A DNA stretch of 44,298 bases, taken from assembly GCF_019801215.1 (NCBI RefSeq), contig NZ_JAHVJO010000009.1, positions 1 to 44,298 of the forward strand, read 5' to 3'. The position numbers were made by a program, and so were the translations under genes. This stretch comes from Fictibacillus nanhaiensis. GTDB taxonomy: Bacteria; Bacillota; Bacilli; Bacillales; Fictibacillaceae. The notes under the pieces are model-generated. The model was given only the letters and a program-made list of their open reading frames with translations. It made no database searches and was not told the DNA's origin. Positions 1-8,173 of this stretch are shown piece by piece (within the stretch, counting starts at the first letter, position 1; the number at the start of each line of letters is the position of its first letter).

Positions 1-97
<97 letters not shown>

Positions 98-160
98 AGT
101 GTTTGACTTGCTCTTGTTTAATACTGACGGAATTAAATTTAATTCCTTACCTATTTCTTT

Positions 161-180
161 TGTTCAGTTTTCAAAGAACT
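161..180 (-). promoter_or_regulatory. rRNA leader boxA-like antitermination element
   Basis: The minus strand reads AGTTCTTTGAAAACTGAACA, the TTCTTTGAAAACT motif that recurs in Bacillus rRNA leaders and spacers and resembles the boxA (TGCTCTTTAACA) bound by NusB/NusE. It lies between promoter P2 and the 16S start, where an antitermination signal is expected. The function is inferred from position and motif. Confidence 0.5.
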
Positions 181-216
181 TTATCGCGTTACATTCTTAA
201 AGCAGCGACAAAAACT

Positions 217-246
217 ATCTTACCACATATCGTGTATGTGATGCAA
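217..246 (-). promoter_or_regulatory. rrn promoter P2 (sigma-A type)
   Basis: On the minus strand a -35 TTGCAT (241-246) and a -10 TAAGAT (217-222) are separated by 18 bases, with A/T-rich sequence upstream that could act as an UP element. It sits about 120 bases before the mature 16S end. Together with the promoter about 95 bases upstream it gives the tandem P1/P2 arrangement usual for Bacillus rRNA operons. Confidence 0.65.
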
Positions 247-312
247 CAACTTTTTTGAAAAAGTTTTGTTTAATTTTGTCGAATGTATGTAAGAAAAGCA
301 ACAACGTTTATT

Positions 313-341
313 ACTATATCAGCGTTTATGAGGACCGTCAA
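313..341 (-). promoter_or_regulatory. rrn promoter P1 (sigma-A type)
   Basis: The minus strand shows TTGACG (336-341), a 17-base spacer and TATAGT (313-318), close to the sigma-A consensus. It is upstream of P2 and directly downstream of the pncB terminator, so it should initiate rRNA transcription independently of pncB. Confidence 0.7.
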
Positions 342-356
342 CGGTTTTTTAACGTT

Positions 357-392
357 TTTATTAAAAAACCTCTTTTCGCTATGGAAAAGAGG
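357..392 (-). terminator. Terminator of pncB
   Basis: A 9-bp stem (CCTCTTTTC / GAAAAGAGG, 369-377 with 384-392) is followed on the minus strand by TTTTTTAATAAA. It lies just after the pncB stop codon and separates that gene from the rRNA promoters. Confidence 0.85.
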
Positions 393-401
393 CTGTGAAG
401 T

Positions 402-1835
402 CTATAAAGAGTACTTTTCTAAAAGGGCGTTCTTCGTCTTCCACACTTCTTCAGAAAGGTCTACAAAGTATTCTTGAGGATTAAGCCGCCTCAAGTGCTG
501 CGGCCAGAACAACTGAAGCTGCTCCTTATGATAATGACGGATTTCTTCAAGTTTTGGGAGCTCATAAACAAGCTTACCTTCTATATATATAGGTTGTAGC
601 AGCTCTTCTGCAGTAAAGGAAGATACAACCTTATTTTTATAGGTGTGAACCGGATCAAAAAGCTTGATGTCTTTTTCAGGAATGATTTCATCTTCCATGG
701 CGATATAATCTGCTTCAGCCTTCCCTTTTGAATTAATGATTCTAAAGACCTTCTTGTATCCAGGTGTGGTTATCTTTTCTACATTAGAAGAAATTTTAAT
801 CGTAGGTACATACTGTCCATTTTCATATTTCGCTACAATCTTATATACGCCGCCAAGTGCGGGCTGATCTGCAGCTGTTATGAGCTGTGTCCCTACTCCC
901 CAAGATGTGATTTGGGCACCCTGGGATTTCAGGTCTGTAATAACATCATCATCTAAATCGTTACTTGCTACAATTATGGTGTCTCGAAGGCCTGCTTCAT
1001 CCAGCATTTTACGAGCTTGGATTGAGAAGTACGCTAAATCGCCACTGTCTAACCTGATGCCTTTTAGTGACTTTCCTTCTTCCTTCATCTTCAAACCTAC
1101 TTTTATGGCATTAGGGACTCCACTTTTTAGCGTATTATAGGTATCAACTAAAAGAATGCTTTGATCAGGCAATGCTTTTGCGAAGCGTTCAAATGCCATC
1201 TCTTCAGATTCATGATCTTGAACCCATGCATGTGCGTGCGTTCCTTTTGTTGGAATGCCAAAGAGCTTTCCTGCACGCATGTTGGAAGTAGCATCGAACC
1301 CTGCAATGTAAGCGGCACGTGCGCCCCATATCGCTGCATCCGCTTCTTGAGCACGCCGTGTACCGAATTCCATCAACTGATCATCTTGCGCAACATGTCG
1401 GATACGTGCCGCCTTTGTAGCGATTAGCGTCTGATAGTTCATGAAGTTGAGGAGAGCAGTCTCCAGCAAATGAGCTTCGAACACACGACACTTAATTCGA
1501 ATAAGTGGTTCGTTTGGAAAGACAACCGTCCCTTCTTTTACGGAAAAAAGCTCCCCCGTAAATTGATAGTTCTTCAATTCCTTTAAGAAGTCTTCATCAT
1601 ATTGTTCTTCTTGTGTTCTTAAATAATTTATATCATCATCATTAAACCGCAAGTGGTTTACGTAATGGATAATACGTTCAAGACCCGCGAATACAGCATA
1701 TCCGCTTTTAAAAGGGTTCTTACGGAAAAATGCTTCAAACACTCTAATATTGTTATGCGTTCCGTTTTTCCAATGGGCGTACATCATATTTATCTGATAT
1801 TTGTCTGTATGGAGTGCTAAATCTTCATAGCTCAT
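402..1835 (-). CDS. pncB: Nicotinate phosphoribosyltransferase
   Basis: PncB makes nicotinate mononucleotide from nicotinate and PRPP with ATP hydrolysis, the entry step of NAD salvage in the cytoplasm. The protein opens with LALHTDKYQINMMYAHW, the usual substrate-loop start of the family, and has FGTRRAQEADAAIWGARAAY in the middle and the GTHAHAW segment, which holds the histidines of the phosphorylatable region. The 477-residue length agrees with Bacillus PncB (about 490). I start at the ATG at 1835 and not at the longer frame opening (1892) because AAGGCGG lies 8 bases upstream and the extra 19 residues are unlike the family. It is monocistronic, between two terminators, and lies next to the rRNA operon. 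Confidence 0.93.
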   Translation of the reverse strand: MSYEDLALHTDKYQINMMYAHWKNGTHNNIRVFEAFFRKNPFKSGYAVFAGLERIIHYVNHLRFNDDDINYLRTQEEQYDEDFLKELKNYQFTGELFSVKEGTVVFPNEPLIRIKCRVFEAHLLETALLNFMNYQTLIATKAARIRHVAQDDQLMEFGTRRAQEADAAIWGARAAYIAGFDATSNMRAGKLFGIPTKGTHAHAWVQDHESEEMAFERFAKALPDQSILLVDTYNTLKSGVPNAIKVGLKMKEEGKSLKGIRLDSGDLAYFSIQARKMLDEAGLRDTIIVASNDLDDDVITDLKSQGAQITSWGVGTQLITAADQPALGGVYKIVAKYENGQYVPTIKISSNVEKITTPGYKKVFRIINSKGKAEADYIAMEDEIIPEKDIKLFDPVHTYKNKVVSSFTAEELLQPIYIEGKLVYELPKLEEIRHYHKEQLQLFWPQHLRRLNPQEYFVDLSEEVWKTKNALLEKYSL

Positions 1836-1890
1836 CTCGGAATCCCGCCTTTCTCTTGTACATTTTTCTCTTATTGTTCCATTGTTAAAC

Positions 1891-1924
1891 ATTTTAAAAA
1901 GACCCGGCTATTGAAAGAGCCGGG
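1891..1924 (-). terminator. Terminator of the transglutaminase lipoprotein gene
   Basis: A stem CCCGGCT / AGCCGGG (1903-1909 with 1918-1924) is followed on the minus strand by TCTTTTTAAAA. It ends the transcript of the lipoprotein gene upstream and lies within 90 bases of the pncB start. Confidence 0.8.
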
Positions 1925-2004
1925 CAAACGATTATTTCACAATGGATATTTTCTTTTCTATCCTTTTTGAGTCGCTTTCTTCTTTACGCGATCACAAATA
2001 CCCA

Positions 2005-3678
2005 TTAAAACTCCACTTCTTGCTTCTTATGTGTTTTTTGAAACTCTGCTGGTTTTGGATCGAAGTATTCCATCGTGAATTTAGGTACGAACTTGTTGTT
2101 CTGAAGATATCCTGAACCCCACGTCGGATCCATCGTCAACCATCGTCCATCCACCTTCGTCTCCACCCATGCATGGTTTTGGCCTGCGTATCCTGTCACC
2201 ATTTGAGTTTCCATTCCGCTTGCTCGCAGTAATGCGATGGCTAAATAAGCAAAGTCCTGGCAGACGCCTTTTTTCTCATCCAATGTTTTCAATGCACTAT
2301 CATCAAATTCGAATGTGCGATTGTTCAATTTATCCACGTCATAACTCACGTTTTTTGCTACATATTCGTATACTGCTAGCGCTTTTTCTTTTTCTGTTTT
2401 CTTATTCTTTGTCAGTTCATCGGCTAACTTTTTAATCGCTGGTGCATCCGACTGAATCCCTCTTGAAGGTAGTGTAAATCGTTGATCCTGTGCATTTGTG
2501 TTCTCTACTGTAAAACCTGCTACTCCAACAAAATGCTGCACATACCCGTTTGTTAATGTGAAATCTGGAGCCATTAATGAGACTTCGTACTTACCAGGAC
2601 CAAAACGAAGGAAGAAGTCTCCTTCAAATTCATTGTTTTTTACCGGAATGGCGTACATGGCCTTCTGGTTATCTTTTTCGGTTTGCACAAATACGACATC
2701 TGTTTTGTTGGCATCTTTTCCGCTAGAATCAATACTTCCTTTTATACTGTAGGTTAAGTCTGTCTTTTCACCGCTGACTTCAGGAGTCTCCAGATGAAAC
2801 CCCTTTTCTTTGTACTCGGATGAATACCTTATAGGTTCAAAGGACTCACTTGAAAGATTTGTAACATACAGATGTGCTGCTTCAGAGTAAAAGTCAGTCA
2901 TGCCGTCTTTCGGTGTCATGATCTGAACATCATGGATGCCTTTTCCATAATAAAGAGGTATTTTCTTGCTGAACTTTCCGTTCTCCACAGGAATCATGAT
3001 TTTTGTAGATTCGCTCTCTTTTTTCAGTTCCACCATGAGCTGTTCTACACGGGTATCTTCCACTTCCCCTTCGAGTTCAAAAGATCCATCACTTTCCATA
3101 TACCCATTTATGGAATTTTTTAACACCAGTCCGTGCTCAAGCGCATTCTTTGTTAATGCGACGTCACGCTTCACTTCAGGATTTACGTTTTCAACATCAA
3201 ACTCTGCGATATCATAGAAATAATCTTCTGCTGTATCACTAGGCACACTGACTTTTACAGAATAGTTGCCCTTCCCGTTAAACAGCTGTACTGTTTGCTC
3301 AAACTTTCCTGCTTTAATCGGTGTATAGTAGCTAAATTCACGGCCACCTGGACCATCTTCTTCACTTCTCACTTTGATCCATACGTAGTCAGACTTGAAG
3401 CCGCTATACTTTTTCGTCTTCCCTTTAACTAAAACGCTAGAGTTTGCCGTAAACTCTTTATGTTTCGGGCTTGATAATGAAGCTTCAACCTCTTTTGCAT
3501 ATGGAAGCAACTCAAGCTTCTCTAACTTTTCATCTTTATTGGCATCTTCAGCAAGAGCGGTGTATTTGTCCTTTTTTTCTTCTTTCTCTGGTTGATTAGA
3601 AGCATTCTGATCGGCGCTGCAGGCGGTCAAAGCAAGAACAAAAAGTAAAAGAACCATACTCATAAGTTTAGTTTTCAT
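2005..3678 (-). CDS. Transglutaminase-domain lipoprotein
   Basis: A predicted lipoprotein of 557 residues. The N-terminus is a short charged stretch, a hydrophobic core and the lipobox LTAC with Cys20, so it should be anchored outside the membrane. Residues about 55-390 look like repeated beta-sandwich modules with recurring phrases of the type 'GxGxYxVxVxxP' and 'DYxxxFxVxN'. The C-terminal 150 residues form a transglutaminase-like cysteine peptidase fold: GVCQDFAYL (Cys473), NHAWVE (His502) and MDPTWG (Asp517) give a complete Cys-His-Asp triad. It could cleave or crosslink surface peptides; the substrate is unknown. AGAGGAG 9 bases before the ATG supports the start. It has its own terminator, and the gene upstream also ends in one, so it is probably transcribed alone. 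It may belong functionally with the Tad locus, but that is inference. Confidence 0.85.
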   Translation of the reverse strand: MKTKLMSMVLLLFVLALTACSADQNASNQPEKEEKKDKYTALAEDANKDEKLEKLELLPYAKEVEASLSSPKHKEFTANSSVLVKGKTKKYSGFKSDYVWIKVRSEEDGPGGREFSYYTPIKAGKFEQTVQLFNGKGNYSVKVSVPSDTAEDYFYDIAEFDVENVNPEVKRDVALTKNALEHGLVLKNSINGYMESDGSFELEGEVEDTRVEQLMVELKKESESTKIMIPVENGKFSKKIPLYYGKGIHDVQIMTPKDGMTDFYSEAAHLYVTNLSSESFEPIRYSSEYKEKGFHLETPEVSGEKTDLTYSIKGSIDSSGKDANKTDVVFVQTEKDNQKAMYAIPVKNNEFEGDFFLRFGPGKYEVSLMAPDFTLTNGYVQHFVGVAGFTVENTNAQDQRFTLPSRGIQSDAPAIKKLADELTKNKKTEKEKALAVYEYVAKNVSYDVDKLNNRTFEFDDSALKTLDEKKGVCQDFAYLAIALLRASGMETQMVTGYAGQNHAWVETKVDGRWLTMDPTWGSGYLQNNKFVPKFTMEYFDPKPAEFQKTHKKQEVEF

Positions 3679-3704
3679 TTTCTTAATCTCCTCTGAACGT
3701 ATTC

Positions 3705-3733
3705 AAAAAGAAAGAGATGGGGTTTCCATCTCT
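3705..3733 (-). terminator. Terminator after the interrupted vWA gene
   Basis: An 8-bp stem AGAGATGG / CCATCTCT (3713-3720 with 3726-3733) is followed on the minus strand by TTCTTTTTGAATA. It closes the transcript of the vWA lipoprotein gene and probably the distal Tad locus. Confidence 0.75.
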
Positions 3734-3744
3734 AGTTGTACGTA

Positions 3745-5046
3745 CTAATTTTGTGATGCTTCATTAATCAGTTTAAAGACTCTATCTTTCTCTTCATCTG
3801 TTTGTTTTTTCAGTTCTGCATATTTCTCTTCGTTGTAATTTTTAATCTTTTCTTCTCGTTCATTTACTTTAGCTCTCGCTTTCTCTGCTTCTTCTAAAGT
3901 AATCATTTTCTCTTGTTCCATGACACCTATTATATTATTAAGAGCCATTGCTTCTGTGGAGACAACATCGGATACTCTGAATTTCAGTTCGTTCAGTACC
4001 TCAAGCTTATCTACATAAGCATAGTTCACTTGTGTACCTGAGTTTGCTGCCCACTGATCTTTCCTTATACCTTCCCATGCTTGTTCCATCAATGTTTTGA
4101 AGATGTTGTTAAGCTCGCTCGCATTACGAACGGTTTTGTACTCACCGCCGCCAGCTTCTGCAGTCGCCTTCAGTTGCTGCTGCCCTTTGTCATCCACATC
4201 AAAACCAATGATATTCACTTGGGCTTTTAATGAAGAATTGTACAGCGCACGTGCCGCTTCAACAGGATTTCCATCACACGTTTCAACCCCATCACTGATT
4301 ATGTATACAATCGTCTCGGTCTCAGGATTCGCCTGCCCAGCTAAATCTTTTTCAACCTGTTGGATAGATCCGGCAATCGGTGTCCATCCTGCTGGCTTAA
4401 ATGTATTGAGAGATTCAGAGAATCCAGCTTGATCATATTCAGATAATGGATACACCACTTCATGACTCTCGCATGAAACTTTTTTATCACTGTCCTTGCT
4501 CGTTCCTTTGTGTCCATACACTCTTAGCATGACACGATCTTCTTTATTCGCTTTTGAAGCAAAATTAGAGATGGCTTGTTTAGCCAAATCCATCTTAACG
4601 CCGCCATCTACTTTTCCATTCATACTTCCGCTTGAATCTAGAAGGAGTACTAAATTTCTCGGTTTAGCATCACTGCCAGGCGCACCTTCAACATCATTAA
4701 AACCAGGATTGTATTCATCATAAAGCTTAAAGACTTTCTGATGTTCAGCAGCACCAAGATAAACAGCTAGATTGTATGCATCTTCGCCTTTTAGCTTTTT
4801 AGGAAATTTCTCTAGCTATTCCTTTATCTCTTCGTCCTCTTTTTCCAGTGCAAAGCCTGGTCCTTCATTGATCATATCTTCCACATTAGTTGCAGCTTCT
4901 GGTATTTTTTCTTTTTTCTCTTCTGCCTTCTTCTCCTGTTTTTCTTTTGTAGAAGCCGATTCAGAATCAGAACAAGCAGAAAGCACAGCGATTAGGCATA
5001 GAAGGATTATTTTTAAAGCAAGTTTGCTTTTAAGCATCGTTTTCAT
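3745..5046 (-). pseudogene. vWA-domain lipoprotein gene split by an in-frame TAG
   Basis: One continuous frame of 433 codons contains a single TAG (minus strand, 4818-4816) at codon 77. The first 76 codons encode a lipoprotein signal with lipobox LSAC (Cys25) and an acidic/lysine-rich linker. After the stop the same frame carries a von Willebrand factor A domain with MIDAS DSSGS, a disulfide-type Cys pair (KVSCES and ETCDG) and a C-terminal coiled coil. The paralogue at 9403-10800 has the same architecture and is intact. A restart at the ATG at 4623 would begin inside the MIDAS and lose DSSGS, so it is unlikely to be functional. AAGGAGATC precedes the first ATG. A single base change such as CAG to TAG would explain the break; readthrough or a sequencing error are alternatives. 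Confidence 0.8.
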
Positions 5047-5213
5047 GGTTGATCTCCTTATATGGTTATTAATCTAGCAGTTTTTTCATAAGTGCTAACG
5101 CAATAAAAATCATTGAAAATAAGAACTAATAAGAGTTTCAGGAAATATTCTACAAGGCTGTTAAAGTAATTTTATAGAATAAAAAAGAGAGATTTAGAAT
5201 ACTCCCCTTTCTT

Positions 5214-5417
5214 TCAATAAGTTTGTTCTTTTTCTCTAATTCTTTGAATATGATTACTTTTCATTAATGGTAAACCTACTGCAACAGGCAGGAGTGTATA
5301 AGGGAATTTTTCTTCACCCATAAAAAATAGCAACAAAGATAAAGGTATGATGAATCCATAAAAGAAGACATACATAACTTTATAAAACACTCTCCAGCGT
5401 TTTTCTTTCTTAGACAT
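5214..5417 (-). CDS. Small two-helix membrane protein, unknown function
   Basis: A 67-residue protein with a basic start (MSKKEKRWR), two hydrophobic segments (about residues 11-32 and 38-52) and a basic tail. I do not recognise a family. The ATG at 5417 is preferred over the GTG three codons upstream because GAGGTG is 6 bases before it. It starts 14 bases after the TadG-like gene on the same strand, so it is probably co-transcribed with the distal Tad locus. A role in pilus assembly is a guess from position only. Confidence 0.6.
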   Translation of the reverse strand: MSKKEKRWRVFYKVMYVFFYGFIIPLSLLLFFMGEEKFPYTLLPVAVGLPLMKSNHIQRIREKEQTY

Positions 5418-5431
5418 GAATAGCACCTCAT

Positions 5432-6142
5432 TTAAAATTCAATCGAATAATCAGACCAACCGCTTATCTCTTTGATAAACCTAATTTCCGGACCTTTAGC
5501 TTTTTGTTTAAGTTTTCTCTTATCCTCAGGAATAAGTTCATCATATTTTAATGCTTCATAACGAGCAGAAGTTTCAACTTTAACTTGATATTCATCTAAA
5601 TATTCAATAATGGTTCCTTCTAGAATTCCATCATTGTTAATAACAACATTAGCTACTGCAGACCTTATTCTTTGATTAGTAGACTCACTAGTTAAGTTGT
5701 CTAACAAGATTCTATTAAGTAATTCTTTCTGTACTCCTAAACCTAACCCCAGGTCTAGACCTGGTCCACTACCATTTTTTAATTCATTGCTAATGACTTC
5801 ATTAATAGCCTCAACCTTAGCTTCATTTTCAGAAAGAAAAGGATTGAACGTTAATCGTTCTTCTTTCTTTTCTTCAATTTTTTCTTGTAATGTTTTATCA
5901 ATCGCTTCGTCTACTTTTCCAGGTAAAGAATTATCGTATTCTTCAACAGATTCCATCGCGACTTCATATATAACTGATGTAGCTGCATAACTGGCTTGTT
6001 CTGATGCTGTAGAGGCTTTCTCTTTAATTGCAAATACTTTAGAAAAACTCAACACCACCAGAAACATGATTATGGTTACTCCCAATAACCCCATGACTAG
6101 CAAACTGATATTTCCCTTTTCGTTCTTAGATTTATTTATCAT
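5432..6142 (-). CDS. TadG-like pilus-associated protein (Tad-domain N-terminus)
   Basis: A 236-residue protein with an N-terminal hydrophobic helix just after KNEKG and the alanine/serine-rich stretch KASTASEQASYAATSV, the pattern of the putative Flp pilus-assembly TadE/G-like (Tad) domain. Unlike Flp and TadE it has Leu, not Glu, at position 5 after the glycine, so it is probably not a prepilin peptidase substrate. The rest is a charged helical/beta domain, expected outside the membrane. Its start overlaps the tadE stop by four bases (ATGA), which implies translational coupling. TadG proteins are minor pilus-associated or anchoring factors; the assignment rests on the N-terminus and position. 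Confidence 0.65.
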   Translation of the reverse strand: MINKSKNEKGNISLLVMGLLGVTIIMFLVVLSFSKVFAIKEKASTASEQASYAATSVIYEVAMESVEEYDNSLPGKVDEAIDKTLQEKIEEKKEERLTFNPFLSENEAKVEAINEVISNELKNGSGPGLDLGLGLGVQKELLNRILLDNLTSESTNQRIRSAVANVVINNDGILEGTIIEYLDEYQVKVETSARYEALKYDELIPEDKRKLKQKAKGPEIRFIKEISGWSDYSIEF

Positions 6143-6543
6143 TTTATCACCCTGCTGCTTACCTCAGCATCTAAAGGAATTTTAGGTGTGTTTCCTTTAA
6201 ATAATTTTTTTAAGAATGAGAGTTCAAAATCAACTCCCACATTTGCTGAAAATTGTTTATCGGATGAAGAACTTATAGAAGTTCTTGATGCATTAAAAAG
6301 AATGCTATCACCTGCAACTGAAACAACCTCTTGTGCTGCCTTAGTAGCCTCAGCTGTATTCTCTGTCATCGCATAGACCTTAGCGGCTTCATTTGCTGCT
6401 GACTGTGTAACGATGAACGCATAAGCTCCAGCAAAAAACTGCCATAGTGCAACCATTAATAGCAAAACTAGTGGTACCATTCCTAAAAATTCAATGGCAG
6501 CTGAACCCTTTTCACTTTTTAACTTTTTAGGAATACGATACAT
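6139..6543 (-). CDS. tadE: TadE-family pseudopilin
   Basis: A 134-residue minor pilin-like protein. After a basic leader the sequence KSEKG-SAAIEFLGMVP gives a classic prepilin site: cleavage after Gly, Glu at position 5, then about 22 hydrophobic residues. TadE proteins are processed by the Tad prepilin peptidase and are needed for Flp fibre assembly. The remaining 90 residues are an extracytoplasmic domain. GGAGTG lies 9 bases before the ATG at 6543 and 6 before a GTG at 6546; either start is possible. The stop overlaps the TadG-like gene. Confidence 0.82.
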   Translation of the reverse strand: MYRIPKKLKSEKGSAAIEFLGMVPLVLLLMVALWQFFAGAYAFIVTQSAANEAAKVYAMTENTAEATKAAQEVVSVAGDSILFNASRTSISSSSDKQFSANVGVDFELSFLKKLFKGNTPKIPLDAEVSSRVIK

Positions 6544-6574
6544 CACAATTCACTCCATTTATTTATTTTCTCTA

Positions 6575-7285
6575 TTAGTTTTCAGCAAATTTATTAAATG
6601 TTCTAGCAGGTACTACACCTTGCTCGAGGTTTTTAGCATAGAGTGTAATCATACAAACAATCAACGGGAGTAAAAGCATATTCAACAAAAGTTGGCTAAA
6701 TAAAATAGCAAAGTAGTTAGCTGTAATTAGGGCCACTCCATAAAGAGAAATAATACTAATTATAAATTCACCCATACTTGTTAATAGAATGATCGTAAAC
6801 AATGATAAGAAATTTTTCTTTCCGTATGTGAAGGCCAATTTAAACGTTTTCCATGCTGATTCTTGACGTAGAACCGTCAGATAAGGAGTTAGAAAAAAGA
6901 AAACGAGAAGTAACACACCCGGAATAATGAATAATGCAAGTCCCATGATTGTCAAAAAGGAATAAATTAGACCAAATACATAAATAGAAAAACCATATTT
7001 AAATAAAGCAACATAGGCTTTTTTAAGTTTATTCTCTTCACCTTCAATATCGGAGTTTACATATTGAATAAAGGGTAATTGAATGACAACAACTAACATG
7101 ATGATAAGAAACGCATTAACAAAGTCCCCAATATAGGTAGAGGCAAAATCTACTGTAATGGCATAAATGTAATTCACATAAATGGTGTGCATAAATAACA
7201 CAGGTAAAACTATAGATAAAGAAAGAAGTAATAGGGGACCTATGTTTTGTACATAAATTTTGAATCCTTCTTTGACGTAATTCAT
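6575..7285 (-). CDS. Multi-pass membrane protein, unknown function
   Basis: A 236-residue polytopic protein with about six hydrophobic segments and a central motif FIIPGVLLLVFFFLTPYL, then WKTFKLAFTYGKKNF. This 'pro-rich turn, long helix, then charged loop before another helix pair' layout resembles DUF975/YckC-like membrane proteins, but I cannot assign a family. It is in the Tad locus between an unknown soluble gene and tadE, 29 bases before tadE, and so is probably part of the same transcript. AAAGGAGG lies just upstream of the ATG. Confidence 0.6.
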   Translation of the reverse strand: MNYVKEGFKIYVQNIGPLLLLSLSIVLPVLFMHTIYVNYIYAITVDFASTYIGDFVNAFLIIMLVVVIQLPFIQYVNSDIEGEENKLKKAYVALFKYGFSIYVFGLIYSFLTIMGLALFIIPGVLLLVFFFLTPYLTVLRQESAWKTFKLAFTYGKKNFLSLFTIILLTSMGEFIISIISLYGVALITANYFAILFSQLLLNMLLLPLIVCMITLYAKNLEQGVVPARTFNKFAEN

Positions 7286-7311
7286 ATGAACCTCCTTTTC
7301 TGTTATTTACA

Positions 7312-7339
7312 CTGGCAAGAGATCCTAATCCCTTGCCAG
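7312..7339. other. Intercistronic hairpin inside the Tad locus
   Basis: An 8-bp stem CTGGCAAG / CTTGCCAG encloses a 12-base loop in the gap between two same-strand genes. The T-run lies on the plus-strand side only, so on the minus-strand transcript it is a stem without a U-tail, directly after a stop codon and about 25 bases before the next ribosome binding site. It could be an mRNA stabiliser or a processing site; it is not an obvious terminator for the operon. Confidence 0.5.
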
Positions 7340-7343
7340 CTTT

Positions 7344-8162
7344 TTAATTTCTTAACATAGATAGCGCATCTTTTTGGAACTGATTCTCGCTTCTTTGATT
7401 GGTACTTTCTATAAACTTTTTTTCCCATTCCGGTTGGTCGTAATAACTTACTTGAGCACCTTGCTCGTTGCTCTCAAACTGCTTTAAATTTTCATGAACT
7501 TCAGTAATATATTTTTCGCTGGTAAGATAACCAAAAACATCAATGGCTTTTTCTATGATTTTAGGATCGCTCTCATTACCATCTATTTCTCTTAATTCTT
7601 GTGTTATTACCATGAAATCTTCTTTAGATTTAAGTTGCAAATGTAAATTTTTGTATTGGGTCAATGTAAACTCATCCATCAGAGAAGCTACTCTTTCTAC
7701 TGATTTCTCATCAAGTTGACCAGCTGCTACTACTTCTTCATATATTTTTAGTGCCTGATCGTGAAGGTCCTTATATTTCTTATAGCCTTGTTCTAATTCC
7801 GTAATCTTGGCAGTAACATTTTCCACGTTATCGGAATTACTGCGAATATTCGGCCTCACTTGCTCAAGTAAGTCAATCGTATCCTTAAATACAGCTGTTG
7901 GCTTATTCATTTCCAATTGCCCTTGATTTACGATTCCAGACAAAAAAGAATTGAACGTAATAAATAATCGATAAGGAGCAATCGCTTCCTCCCTACCACA
8001 CTCTTTTCCATCAGAATGTAAGACTAAATATCCTTTTGGTTTCCCAAGTTTATTGTAAACCGATACCTTATAGGCTTTATCATGCGAAATAACATCATAT
8101 TTTGCTGTATCTATTGTTTCTAAAAAACGTTTATGTTTTTTAAAATTTGCTTCAATTGACAT
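7344..8162 (-). CDS. Hypothetical cytoplasmic protein of the Tad locus
   Basis: A 272-residue protein without signal peptide or membrane segment. The first 85 residues look like a compact alpha/beta domain (a YKVSVYNKLGKPKGYLVLHS stretch), and residues about 105-230 are strongly helical and charged, probably coiled coil. I recognise no family. It starts 11 bases after the stop of the pentapeptide-repeat protein gene, so the two are probably co-translated, and it could be a chaperone or partner for it. That role is inferred from position only. Confidence 0.6.
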   Translation of the reverse strand: MSIEANFKKHKRFLETIDTAKYDVISHDKAYKVSVYNKLGKPKGYLVLHSDGKECGREEAIAPYRLFITFNSFLSGIVNQGQLEMNKPTAVFKDTIDLLEQVRPNIRSNSDNVENVTAKITELEQGYKKYKDLHDQALKIYEEVVAAGQLDEKSVERVASLMDEFTLTQYKNLHLQLKSKEDFMVITQELREIDGNESDPKIIEKAIDVFGYLTSEKYITEVHENLKQFESNEQGAQVSYYDQPEWEKKFIESTNQRSENQFQKDALSMLRN

Positions 8163-8173
8163 ATTTCATCTCC

